IMG/VR virus record: IMGVR_UViG_3300028027_000086
Location: 1-46,096 of that record
Reading direction: 5' to 3' (one strand)
From: a virus
Length of the DNA: 46,096 nt
In this document: piece by piece, positions 1 to 10,100 of the stretch
Layout: every line of letters starts with the position of its first letter
Numbering within the stretch: position 1 is the stretch's first letter
Made by a program: the position numbers and the translations under genes
Notes under the pieces: model-generated
What the model saw: only the letters and a program-made list of their open reading frames with translations
What the model was told of the DNA's origin: nothing
Database searches by the model: none

Positions 1-2
1 AC

Positions 3-1304
3 TTCTCAAGGTCTATTATTGATGTGATTGAAACAAGTTATTTTGAGAATAAATACTTCAAATTAATTATTCAAATGATTAAAGAGTATTATACAAAATA
101 CGAACACACACCAACCTTTGACACATTAGAACAAATCACAAAATCTGAGATACAACAACCTCTGGCAGCAAAAATCATTATTGACACCCTTAATAAAGTC
201 AAGGAATCGACTCTTGAAGGTGCGGAGTTTGTACAGGAAAAATCAATGAAATTCTGTAAACAACAAGAGTTACAGAAAGTAATGGTTAAAGCTCAAAAAA
301 TCATTGATACCGGTGAATTTGAGAGTTATGATACATTAGAGGAAATGGTAAGTAAAGCTCTTCAAGTAGGGGAACACGATAAGGGGACTGAAAGTGTTTT
401 TAGTAACTTAGATGATGTTTTAAACGAAGATTATCGTCATCCGATACCAATGGGTATTCCGGGTATCGATAGACTCTTAAAAGGAGGTCTTGCGAAGGGT
501 GAGATTGGTGTTGTTTTAGCACCAACAGGTGTTGGTAAGTCAACTTTACTGACAAAAATCTCAAATCACGCATTTAATTTGGGATACAATGTTTTACAAA
601 TTTTCTTTGAGGATAACCCAAAGATTATTCAACGTAAACACATTACATTATGGACAAAAATCCATCCGGATGAGTTGTCTTTAAAAAAGGATGAGGTAAT
701 GACTAAAGTGCAAGAGATTAAGGAGAAAATGCCTAATGAACTTATACTTAAAAAACTTCCATCTGATACCGTAACAATGATGCAAATTAAGAATCAAATT
801 AGAAAAATGATTTCTGAAGGAAACAAAATTGATATGGTATTATTAGACTACATTGATTGTGTAGTTCCTGATAAAAACTTGGGGGATGAATGGAAATCTG
901 AAGGTTCTGTTATGAGAGGGTTTGAGGCTATGTGTCATGAACTTAATTTAGTTGGATGGACGGCAACTCAAGGTAACAGAAGTTCAATTTCTTCTGATGT
1001 GGTAACTACCGACCAAATGGGTGGTTCTATCAAAAAAGCGCAGGTTGGACACGTAATCATTTCCGTGGCTAAATCTCTACAACAAAAAGAAATGAAACTA
1101 GCAACAATAGCAATCACTAAATCACGTATTGGTGATGATGGTGTTGTGTTTGAGAATTGTAAATTTGATAATGGTATGTTGGAGATTGACACAGAAAGTT
1201 CGGTAACGTTCTTAGGTCTTGAAGAACAAACAGAAGAAAGAAATAGACAAAGAATCAAAGATTTGTTAGATAAGAGAAAAGAAAAACAACAAACACAAAA
1301 TTAA
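3..1304 (+). CDS. gp41: Replicative DNA helicase, DnaB/T4 gp41-like (5' partial)
   Basis: Hexameric 5'-3' helicase that unwinds the fork and works with the primase encoded at 35738. The RecA-type core is visible. Counting from the GTG at 24, the Walker A loop (APTGVGKST) is near residues 166-174, a Walker B (MVLLDYID) near 271-278, and a [10 protein letters not shown] segment near 316 matches the sensor motif of the family. The N-terminal part is the helical linker domain. The frame is open to the window edge, so the GTG at 24 is probably internal and some tens of residues are missing compared with T4 gp41. Five bases separate it from nrdB, so it is likely co-transcribed with the reductase genes. 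Confidence 0.9.
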   Translation, partial: FSRSIIDVIETSYFENKYFKLIIQMIKEYYTKYEHTPTFDTLEQITKSEIQQPLAAKIIIDTLNKVKESTLEGAEFVQEKSMKFCKQQELQKVMVKAQKIIDTGEFESYDTLEEMVSKALQVGEHDKGTESVFSNLDDVLNEDYRHPIPMGIPGIDRLLKGGLAKGEIGVVLAPTGVGKSTLLTKISNHAFNLGYNVLQIFFEDNPKIIQRKHITLWTKIHPDELSLKKDEVMTKVQEIKEKMPNELILKKLPSDTVTMMQIKNQIRKMISEGNKIDMVLLDYIDCVVPDKNLGDEWKSEGSVMRGFEAMCHELNLVGWTATQGNRSSISSDVVTTDQMGGSIKKAQVGHVIISVAKSLQQKEMKLATIAITKSRIGDDGVVFENCKFDNGMLEIDTESSVTFLGLEEQTEERNRQRIKDLLDKRKEKQQTQN

Positions 1305-1309
1305 AAAAA

Positions 1310-2260
1310 ATGGAAGAAAAAATATTAAAAGAAAATCCGAATAGATTCGTGATTTTCCCAATTGAACATAATGATATTTGGGAATTTTACCAACAACATC
1401 AAGCGGCATTTTGGACAGCAGAAGAAGTAGATTTATCTAATGATATTAGAGATTGGGAAAATTTAACTGATAACGAAAGATTCTTTGTGAAGAATGTATT
1501 GTCATTCTTTGCTGCCTCTGATGGAATTGTTAATGAAAACCTTGCTGAAAATTTCTTAAAAGAAGTTCAATATCCTGAGGCTAAGTTCTTCTACGGATTC
1601 CAACTTATGGCTGAGAATATTCACTCTTTAATGTATTCATTATTGATTGATACTTATATTTCAGATGCTGATGAAAAAGACGAATGTTTCCATGCAATTG
1701 ATAAATTACCTGCGGTTCAAAAGAAAGCGAAATGGGCTTTGGATTGGATTGAAAATTCAACATTCCAAGAAAGATTAATCGCATTTGCAGCTGTTGAGGG
1801 TATTTTCTTTTCAGGTTCATTCTGTTCAATCTTTTGGTTGAAATCAAGAGGGATTATGCAAGGTTTATGTAATGCTAATTCATTGATATTCAAAGATGAG
1901 AATTTACATTGTGATTTTGCAATTCATTTGGTGAATAATCACTTAGAAAATAAACCAAGTGAAAAAAGAATTAGAGAAATCTTATTATCTGCATTGGAGA
2001 TTGAAAAAGAATTCATTACAGAATCTATACCTGTTTCATTAATCGGTATGAATTCAAATTTAATGAAACAATATCTTGAATTTGTAACTGATGGTTTATT
2101 AGTTAAATTTGGTTGTAAAAAACAATTTAATGTAGAACAACCATTTAAATTTATGGAACAGATAGCTGTTGAAACAAAAGGAAACTTCTTTGAATCAAGA
2201 ACTATGGAATACCAAAAGGCTAAATTAGGTGAGTCATTAACATTTACAGACGATTTTTAA
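1310..2260 (+). CDS. nrdB: Ribonucleotide reductase class Ia, beta subunit
   Basis: Small subunit of the aerobic reductase that makes dNDPs from NDPs. It holds the di-iron centre and tyrosyl radical. All expected ligands are seen: D71, E102 and H105 (ENIH), E163 (AAVEGIFF), and E197 and H200 (DENLH). The radical tyrosine is Y109, four residues after H105, as in E. coli. The C-terminus FTDDF is the usual docking tail for the large subunit. Length (316) is slightly short for the family. It precedes nrdA by one base, the reverse of the T4 order nrdA-nrdB. Cytoplasmic; supplies dNTP precursors for phage replication. Confidence 0.96.
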   Translation: MEEKILKENPNRFVIFPIEHNDIWEFYQQHQAAFWTAEEVDLSNDIRDWENLTDNERFFVKNVLSFFAASDGIVNENLAENFLKEVQYPEAKFFYGFQLMAENIHSLMYSLLIDTYISDADEKDECFHAIDKLPAVQKKAKWALDWIENSTFQERLIAFAAVEGIFFSGSFCSIFWLKSRGIMQGLCNANSLIFKDENLHCDFAIHLVNNHLENKPSEKRIREILLSALEIEKEFITESIPVSLIGMNSNLMKQYLEFVTDGLLVKFGCKKQFNVEQPFKFMEQIAVETKGNFFESRTMEYQKAKLGESLTFTDDF

Positions 2261-2261
2261 T

Positions 2262-4676
2262 ATGATGTCATTAAAGATAAAAAAAAGAGGGGGGGACGAA
2301 GTTTCGTTCAACCCCCAAAAAATTTACAATAGAGTTAAACGAGCGGCAAGAGGATTAAACGTAAATGCTGATGAGGTATTCATTAAGGTGATTACTTCAG
2401 TTCCAACTGAGGGTGTTATTACAACCAAAGAGTTGGATAAATTGGTTTATGAGATTGCTGCGGCATATACCGGAAGTCACCACGATTATTCAAGACTGGC
2501 GTCTTCTGTGGCTATTTCAGCATACCACAAAGAAACTGATGATAGTTTTTGTAATACAATGCACACATTACACGTTAATGGAATAATTAACGATAAGTTA
2601 ATGGAAACTATTGAAAAATATGGTTCAGAAAATATTGATTCTGTAATTAATCACGAGAATGATTACAATTTTGATTATTTTGCGTGGAAATCATTACAAG
2701 AAATGTATTTGTTGAAAACTCCTGAAGGTAGAGTAATTGAAAGACCACAACATATGTATATGAGGGTGGCTTTATGGGTTACTAAATCATTTGAACAAGC
2801 GGTTGAGTATTATCAATCATTATCAAATCAACTTATTTCTCCTGCAACACCAATTATGATTAATGCAGGAACTAAAACACCTCAACTTGCGTCTTGTGTA
2901 TTGAAATACAATCACGGAGATTCAAGAGAAGGGTTATTACAAACATTCAATGACATTTCAACATATTCATCTGATGCTGCTGGTATTGGGTTATGTATGT
3001 CTAACGTTCGTAGTAAAGAAAGTCGTATTAATTCATCAGGTGGATTCGCGGGTGGTTTATTAAAATACCTTAAGATTGTTAATGAAGGGTTAAGATTCTT
3101 TAACCAACAAGGAAGAAGACCCGGTAGTGCTGCTATCTACATTGAACCTTGGCATAAGGATATTATAGATTTATTGGATATTAAGAAGAATACAGGTGCT
3201 GAGGAGTTAAGAGCAAGAGATTTGTTTACATCTATATGGTTACCGGACAACTTTATGAACGCGGTTAAAGATAATAAGGATTGGTATTTATTCTGTCCTA
3301 ACGATATTATTAAAGCTGGTATTAAACCATTACAGGAAACTTATGGTGATGAGTATGAAGCAAATTATAACAAAGCGGTTGAGCTTGGTCTTGGTAAAAA
3401 AGTAAAAGCACAAACAATTTGGAACAAAATTATTGAATCTCAAGTTGAAACAGGTGTTCCTTATTTATGTTCTAAAGATAGTGCAAATAGAAAAACTAAT
3501 CATCAAAACATTGGGGTAATTAAACAATCTAACTTATGTAATGAGATTTACCAATATACTGATGAGAATACCACAGCAATCTGTACATTATCATCTATGG
3601 TATTGAAAAACTTTATTGTTAAAGGTGAGTTTGATTTCAAATTACTTTACAATGAGGTTAGAAAAGTTGTTAGAGCACTTAACAAAGTTGTTGACATTAA
3701 TAGTTATTCAACTGAACAAGGGAGAAAAGGTGGTTTAGAACAAAGAGCAATTGCTATTGGAACACAAGGACTTGCTGACGTATTCTATTTAATGGATTAC
3801 ATCTTCACGTCAGAAGAAGCGAGACAATTAAACAAAGAAATCTTTGAAACTATCTACTTCGCAGCAATCACTGAAAGTATGGAATTATGTAAATCAGGTG
3901 AATACAAACCATATAAATTCTTTAAAGGGTCACCAATGTCAAAAGGTATATTCCAATTTGATATGTGGGGATTAGATTATGAAGGATTAGGTAGAATGTG
4001 GGATTGGGATTCACTTAAATTAGAAGTGTCTAATCACGGGGTTTGTAACTCATTATTCACGGCTCAGATGCCGGTTGCATCTTCAGCTAAGATTACAGGT
4101 TCATTTGAAATGACAGAACCGGCTCACTCGGCATTATTTAACAGAAGAGTTGTTGGGGGAGAAATCTTAATTGTTAACAAATACTTAATTAATGATTTTG
4201 AGAAAATAGGTATTTGGTCTGAAGATTTAAAAAATGAGATTATTATGAATGAAGGTTCTATCCAAAATATTAACTTCAATCATTATCTTGACCCTGAAGA
4301 AAAAAACTATAACAAAAAGGTTAAAAGAATTGAACATTTAATTCCAAAATACAAAACTATTTGGGAAATATCTCAAAGAGAACTTATTGATATGGCAGCT
4401 GACAGAGCACCATTCATTGACCAATCACAATCAATGAACATTTATATGTCAAACCCAACATTATCAAAAATTTCATCATCACACTTCCATTCTTGGGGTA
4501 AAGGATTAAAAACTCTTTGTTATTATGTTAGAACTAAAGCGATATCTACCGGAGCAAAACACTTGGCGGTGGACATATCTAAAGTAGGTCAACCAAAACC
4601 AATTGAAAAACCAACAGTTGATTTAACACAAAAACCAACGGATTCCGAGTTTGAGTGTTTCGGATGTGGTTCTTAA
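2262..4676 (+). CDS. nrdA: Ribonucleotide reductase class Ia, alpha subunit
   Basis: Large catalytic subunit. An ATP-cone occupies about residues 4-95, so activity may be allosterically controlled. Active-site cysteines are C212 (LASCVL), C426 in SNLCNEI (thiyl radical site, with N424 and E428) and C441 (AICTLSS). The radical-transfer tyrosine pair is in LCYYVRT. The C-terminal shuttle pair C799/C802 ends the protein (ECFGCGS). Full length at 804 residues. Two ATGs lie in tandem at 2262 and 2265; either could be used. The gene follows nrdB directly and is closed by a hairpin terminator, so helicase-nrdB-nrdA looks like the end of one transcript. Confidence 0.97.
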   Translation: MMSLKIKKRGGDEVSFNPQKIYNRVKRAARGLNVNADEVFIKVITSVPTEGVITTKELDKLVYEIAAAYTGSHHDYSRLASSVAISAYHKETDDSFCNTMHTLHVNGIINDKLMETIEKYGSENIDSVINHENDYNFDYFAWKSLQEMYLLKTPEGRVIERPQHMYMRVALWVTKSFEQAVEYYQSLSNQLISPATPIMINAGTKTPQLASCVLKYNHGDSREGLLQTFNDISTYSSDAAGIGLCMSNVRSKESRINSSGGFAGGLLKYLKIVNEGLRFFNQQGRRPGSAAIYIEPWHKDIIDLLDIKKNTGAEELRARDLFTSIWLPDNFMNAVKDNKDWYLFCPNDIIKAGIKPLQETYGDEYEANYNKAVELGLGKKVKAQTIWNKIIESQVETGVPYLCSKDSANRKTNHQNIGVIKQSNLCNEIYQYTDENTTAICTLSSMVLKNFIVKGEFDFKLLYNEVRKVVRALNKVVDINSYSTEQGRKGGLEQRAIAIGTQGLADVFYLMDYIFTSEEARQLNKEIFETIYFAAITESMELCKSGEYKPYKFFKGSPMSKGIFQFDMWGLDYEGLGRMWDWDSLKLEVSNHGVCNSLFTAQMPVASSAKITGSFEMTEPAHSALFNRRVVGGEILIVNKYLINDFEKIGIWSEDLKNEIIMNEGSIQNINFNHYLDPEEKNYNKKVKRIEHLIPKYKTIWEISQRELIDMAADRAPFIDQSQSMNIYMSNPTLSKISSSHFHSWGKGLKTLCYYVRTKAISTGAKHLAVDISKVGQPKPIEKPTVDLTQKPTDSEFECFGCGS

Positions 4677-4685
4677 TAAGAATAT

Positions 4686-4717
4686 AAATCACGATTTAGG
4701 TCGTGATTTTTTATTTT
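4686..4717 (+). terminator. Rho-independent terminator after nrdA
   Basis: A perfect 9-base-pair stem (AAATCACGA at 4686-4694 with TCGTGATTT at 4701-4709) and a 6-base loop are followed by a T-rich run to 4717. It starts nine bases after the nrdA stop and separates the DNA-metabolism transcript from the baseplate operon. Confidence 0.85.
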
Positions 4718-4720
4718 GGG

Positions 4721-4757
4721 GGTATTTATAAAAAATAATTACGACACTATATTTATA
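4721..4757 (+). promoter_or_regulatory. Candidate phage late promoter before gp25
   Basis: Two copies of TATTTATA lie between the nrdA terminator and the gp25 start: one inside GGTATTTATAAAAA from about 4722, and one at 4750-4757 within the near-palindrome CTATATTTATAG, three bases before the ATG. The same motif precedes other structural units on both strands. The promoter role is inferred from position only. Confidence 0.45.
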
Positions 4758-4760
4758 GAT

Positions 4761-5219
4761 ATGGCAGATGGAAAAACATATGGTATTAATTTCCCTTTTA
4801 GGGATTCTTATGATGGGAAGTATTTAGACCTTTCTAATGATAGTGCTGAAGAAACTAGAACAGACTTAATACATTTATTATTAACTAGAAAAGGAAGTAG
4901 ATATTTTTTACCCGATTTTGGAACAAGATTGTATGAGTTTATTTTTGAACCATTAGATGGTCCAACTTTTTCAGATATCGACGCTGAAATTAGAGACGCG
5001 GTTGAAGAATATATACCCGGAATAACAATAAAAAATATAAGTATTACGGCAGCATCAGATGGTGAGGAGGATAAAGGTACTTATATTGACCAATACGATA
5101 CTCGTGTCTATAGAGTACCGGGTATTGGAACTAAAGAACATACTGCAAAAGTAAAAATAGATTATCAACTAAATAACGACGTGTTTAACGCTAGTGATTT
5201 TGTAATCCTAAATATTTAA
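4761..5219 (+). CDS. gp25: Baseplate wedge protein, T4 gp25-like
   Basis: Small wedge protein of the gp25/GpW lysozyme-like family that helps connect the baseplate to sheath assembly. The family core is seen as LLLTRKGSRYFLPDFGTRLY followed by EFIFEPLD, about residues 34-62. The length of 152 residues fits the family. The reading frame extends upstream to a TTG at 4716, but that start falls in the terminator T-run, so the ATG at 4761 is preferred. First gene of the baseplate operon, six bases before gp6, the order expected of contractile tails. Confidence 0.88.
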   Translation: MADGKTYGINFPFRDSYDGKYLDLSNDSAEETRTDLIHLLLTRKGSRYFLPDFGTRLYEFIFEPLDGPTFSDIDAEIRDAVEEYIPGITIKNISITAASDGEEDKGTYIDQYDTRVYRVPGIGTKEHTAKVKIDYQLNNDVFNASDFVILNI

Positions 5220-5225
5220 AAGAAT

Positions 5226-7064
5226 ATGGCAAATAAAAAAATATCGTATACTACGAGAGATTTCCAATCAATTAGAACTGAATTAATAAACTTCACTAGA
5301 ACTTATTATCCGGATTTAGTTGACAACTTTAATGATGCAAGTGTATTCTCTGTATTATTAGATTTAAATGCTGCGGTTACTGACAACCTTCAATTTAATA
5401 TTGATAGAAGTATTCAGGAAACTGTATTACAATATGCTCAACAAAGGTCGTCAGTTTTTAATATCGCCAAAACCTACGGATTAAAAGTTCCGGGTCAAAG
5501 ACCATCAGTTGCGTTAGTTGATTTTTCAATAACAGTACCTGCGTTCGGTGATAAAGAAGATTTAAGATATTGTGGTATATTACGTAGAGGGTCTCAAGTA
5601 AATGGTGCTGGTCAAGTATTTGAAACGGTTTATGATATTGATTTTTCGTCACCCACAAATGCTGAAGGATTTCCAAACAGATTAAAGATACCAAATTTTG
5701 ACTCTAATAATAAATTATTGAATTATACGATAACTAAACGAGAAACTATTGTTAATGGTATTACCAAAGTTTTTAAGAGAGTTATTACCGCAAATGATGT
5801 AAGACCATTCTTTGAATTATTTTTACCTGAAAAGACTGTTTTAGGGGTTACCAGTGTATTATTAAAAGATGGTACACAATATGCAAATGTCCCTTCAAAC
5901 CAAGAATTTTTAGGTGTCGAGAACAGATGGTTAGAAGTGCAAGCTTTAGCACAAGATAGAGTGTTTGTCGAAGACCCAACCAAAGTTTCAGATAACCCGG
6001 GAATTAAAGTTGGTAGATATGTTGCGACATCAACTAAATTTATTACAGAATATACACCTGAAGGTTTCTTCAAACTAACATTTGGTGGTGGTAGTCAATC
6101 GGCTGACGAACAATTAAGAGAATTTGCTCGAGATGGTAAGCCATTAAATTTATACAAATATTCTAATAACTTTGCTTTAGGTAGTACTTTAAAACCTAAC
6201 TCAACTCTATTTGTTCAATATAGAATTGGTGGTGGAACAGGAAGTAATTTAGGTGTCGGAGTTATAACTCAAATAGGTACAGTTTCATTCTTCGTGAATG
6301 GACCATCGGAATCTGTAAACACAACTGTTGTTAATTCATTAAGATGTAATAATGTGACTGCGGCGATTGGTGGGGCTAATTATCCAACAACAGAAGAAGT
6401 TAGAAATTTAGTATCATATAACTTTACCGCTCAAAACAGAGCCGTTACTGTTAATGATTATGAATCAATTATTCGAACAATGCCATCACAATTTGGTGCA
6501 CCGGCTAAAGTTGCTATTACTGAAGAAAATAATAAGATTAAAGTTCAAATGTTATCTTATGATGAAACCGGTAGATTAACTGAAATAGTGTCTAATACAC
6601 TAAAGAATAATGTTGCGAATTACCTATCAAATTATCGTATGATTAATGATTATGTGTCGATTGAAAGTGCTAACGTTATTGACTTGGCCATTAATGTTGA
6701 TGTGGTATTAGATAATTCACAAAATCAAGGTTCAATTATTTCTCAAGTAATTAATATAATAACTGATTATTTTGACCCAACAAACCAAGAAATGGGTAAA
6801 AATGTTAATGTATCGGAATTAAGAAGATTAGTGCAAAGTGAAAACGGGGTAATTTCAGTTTCAGACATGACATTCTTCAATAAAGTTGGGGGACAATATT
6901 CTTCTTCTCAGACATCACAAAGATACATTGATTCTGAAACTAAACAAATTGAATTAGTTGATGATACAATTTTTGCAGAACCAAGACAAGTGTATCAAGT
7001 TAGATATCCTAACAAAGACATTAATGTTAGAGTTAAAAATATTAAAACAGTTAATTTCTCTTAG
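5226..7064 (+). CDS. gp6: Baseplate wedge protein, T4 gp6-like (baseplate J family)
   Basis: Major wedge subunit that forms the inner baseplate ring. The N-terminus (ISYTTRDFQSIRTELINFTR, then YYPDLVDNFNDASVFSVLLD) is typical of gp6 homologues in T4-like phages. The segment around residues 370-430 (NYPTTEEVRNLVSYNF, then AQNRAVTVNDYESIIRTMPS) is the conserved baseplate-J signature. The length (612) is close to T4 gp6. It follows gp25 directly. No signal peptide or membrane segment is seen, as expected for a virion protein assembled in the cytoplasm. Confidence 0.9.
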   Translation: MANKKISYTTRDFQSIRTELINFTRTYYPDLVDNFNDASVFSVLLDLNAAVTDNLQFNIDRSIQETVLQYAQQRSSVFNIAKTYGLKVPGQRPSVALVDFSITVPAFGDKEDLRYCGILRRGSQVNGAGQVFETVYDIDFSSPTNAEGFPNRLKIPNFDSNNKLLNYTITKRETIVNGITKVFKRVITANDVRPFFELFLPEKTVLGVTSVLLKDGTQYANVPSNQEFLGVENRWLEVQALAQDRVFVEDPTKVSDNPGIKVGRYVATSTKFITEYTPEGFFKLTFGGGSQSADEQLREFARDGKPLNLYKYSNNFALGSTLKPNSTLFVQYRIGGGTGSNLGVGVITQIGTVSFFVNGPSESVNTTVVNSLRCNNVTAAIGGANYPTTEEVRNLVSYNFTAQNRAVTVNDYESIIRTMPSQFGAPAKVAITEENNKIKVQMLSYDETGRLTEIVSNTLKNNVANYLSNYRMINDYVSIESANVIDLAINVDVVLDNSQNQGSIISQVINIITDYFDPTNQEMGKNVNVSELRRLVQSENGVISVSDMTFFNKVGGQYSSSQTSQRYIDSETKQIELVDDTIFAEPRQVYQVRYPNKDINVRVKNIKTVNFS

Positions 7065-7100
7065 TAATTTATTTTAAAATTTATTGAATTATCTTTTGAA

Positions 7101-7122
7101 AATAGTATATAAACTATTTATT
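7101..7122 (+). promoter_or_regulatory. Candidate late promoter before the 1774-residue gene
   Basis: The 71-base gap after gp6 contains TATTTATT at 7115-7122, 13 bases before the ATG at 7136. A small inverted repeat (AATAGT at 7101-7106, ACTATT at 7113-7118) overlaps it. The motif is one base off the TATTTATA seen before other structural units. Function is inferred. Confidence 0.35.
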
Positions 7123-7135
7123 AAAAAAGATTATT

Positions 7136-10100
7136 ATGTCCAATTCATTTAGAATACGTACTGAGCCTGGTGTTGATAAATCACTTAATGTCTTGATAGA
7201 CCAAGAATTTGAGTATTTAGAAATATTATCTCTAAAATTATTACAAAGTCAAATATATACTAGACAATGCTCAGATTACGGGGTTATTGTGGGTAGAGTA
7301 AGTGTGAACAATGGTTTTGGTATTCCAAATGCTAAAGTGTCTGTGTTTATTCCATTAGATGCTCAAGACGAACTTAATCCTGTTGTGTCTGATTTATATC
7401 CTTATAAATCATTAACAGATTTAAATGAAGATGGTTATCGATATAATCTATTACCATATGTTAAATCACATTCCGGACATAATCCTACAGGAACTTTTTT
7501 TACAAGAGAAAATGTTTTAACAGACCCAACATTAATTCAAGTATATGACAAATATTACAAATACTCTACAGTAACCAATTCTAGCGGTGACTATATGATT
7601 TTTGGTGTACCTACCGGAAGTCAAACAGTTGTTGTTGATATTGACTTATCAGATATTGGGGAATTTTCATTATCACCTCAAGATTTAATTAGAATGGGAC
7701 TTGCAACACCAACTCAAGTTGCGGGTATAAACTTTAAGTCTTCAACAAATTTAAACTCATTACCTCAAATTATTACTATTAATAGAACTATTGAAGTTGA
7801 ACCTTTATGGGGTCAACCTGAAATATGTAATTTGGGTATAACAAGAACTGATTTTGACTTATCTAATGAATCTGGAATTGATATTAGACCAACAGCTATT
7901 TTTATGGGTTCTATTGTTTCGAGTAACGATGATGAAGCTCTTCCAAGAACTTGTAAACCTAGACTTAAATCCGGTTCACAATGTACCTTAGTTACAGGTC
8001 CGGGTGAAATATTGGCAATAAGACAAACTATTTTTTTAGATGCTCAGGGTAAACCAATTTTAGAAACGGTTGATTTAGAAGAAGGTGGTCAAGTTATTGA
8101 TGACAACGGTACTTGGTTAGTTGATGTGCCAATGAATTTAGATTATTTAGTAACTAATGAGTTTGGTGAACAAGTTATATCTGATGACCCTAAAAAAGGT
8201 ATTCCGACTAAAGGTAAATATCGATTTAAAGTTAAGTGGAATCAATCACCATCATTGTCTGAAACAGTTAAACGAGGGTATTTTTTAGTACCAAATATTA
8301 AAGAACATGGATGGACTTCATCAAATACCGACCCAAATTCAACTTTTAAACATAAGTCATATGCGTTTAGTTTAGATTGGGATGATTATGTTGATTTTCA
8401 ATCGGCAATTGATTGTACTGACACATTTTATCTAATGCAATTTAACAAAGTTTATACTGTCTCACAATTGGTTGACCAATATAGAAAAGGGTACTTAAAT
8501 AACCAATTTATTGGTATTAAAAATATTTTAGATGAATCTTGTGAAAGTGAGAATAATAAGTTCCCAACGAATGATGGTGTTTTTAGATTTGATTTGATTT
8601 ATTTTTTATTTTGGATAATGTTGTTTTTATTCAGACCTGTCTTTATATCATTAATACCTGTTATTCATATCCTTTGGTTTGTTCTTAAAATTTTGGCTAT
8701 AATATTAACAGTTATTATTTATGCGATAATGACTATAGTAATTATTATATGTAATATATTAAGAGCAATTATTGGTGCTTTAGCTAATTTACCTCGTTGG
8801 TTAGGTGGTAGATTTTTTCAAAGGTTAAAAGACCAACTTAATTGTCCAACATTTGCAGATGTTAACAAAATTGTTAGTGATATTCTTTCATTCCCTGATA
8901 AATTAAAAAATATAAAAATACCTAATTTATCTTATCCTGAATGTTCTTTTTGTGATTGTGGTGATAATGGTGATTTACCTAAAGACGAACCTGGTGTTGA
9001 ACAATTAGCTGTTGATACTACAGATGTGACAACAGTTGAAGGACCTGGTCTTTCATTATTAACACCATTTCAAATATTTACTCAATATAACATTAATAAA
9101 AAATTTAGTGGTACTACCGGTTCACCAAATGTTTATACTACAGACTCTGTATATCAAACATTATTTGCGGGGAACGCTTTAGGGTATGAGGCGGAAGATT
9201 CTTTAACTGTTTCAACAAGAGTTCCGGGGTTATTTATTACAACAAATAATGATGAAGCTCCAAATGCTGGTACAGACCCTACTGACCCTGAATTTGCGTA
9301 TTTTACCTCAAGTTTAAGTGTCCCTGAAAGATTAAACTTATTTAATACTAAAGCAAAATATTTTAATGAAACACCTAATAATCCGGGTGGAGGTGTTAAT
9401 AGAATTAAAGTAACATTTCAACCGGATTTAAATAATCCTGTGACTAAATATCATTATGATAATGTTATAGCGATTGTTTGTACTCCAAGTGCAACCAATT
9501 TAGAATCAGGTACAATGTTATCTTTTCAAGATTTTGCATTTTCTAATGATATTAATGTAATTAATACCGGAACAACTATAAACGAATATGGTACAAATAC
9601 CATAACAGGTACAACGATAAACACTGGAACTACAAGTAATCCTGCGTCAATATCAATATATTATGCTAATCCTGATGGGTCGGGTAATGTCACTACACCG
9701 GTAAATTATCAAATTGTTGCTGATGCTGATGATGCTCTATATGCTAAATTTCCTATGGATATTGAATATTATCAAGTTATTACCGGTATGACATATTCTG
9801 AATATAGTGGAATGTGTAATAATAACTCTATTTCAGTAATAGGTGATTGGAATAATAATAATTCATTTAATAATAGGTTTTTAAGTAACGATATGAGATT
9901 TTATCGTGTAACACAACCTCAAGAAGATGAATTTAATCCAAGTCCATTTAATTGTGGTAAAAATTTATCGTGGTCTACGGTAGAAAGATTTTTTTCACCG
10001 ATAGATTATTATAAATCAATTGATAGACAAAAAGTAATATTTTTGGTTAGAGGTGTTGACCCTAATTCTACGAGAACAAAAGTTCGTTATGATTTAAGTA

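Noticed and set aside
4716-4760. TTG start for gp25 at 4716
   Set aside because: It would begin in the terminator T-run; the ATG at 4761 gives the usual gp25 N-terminus.
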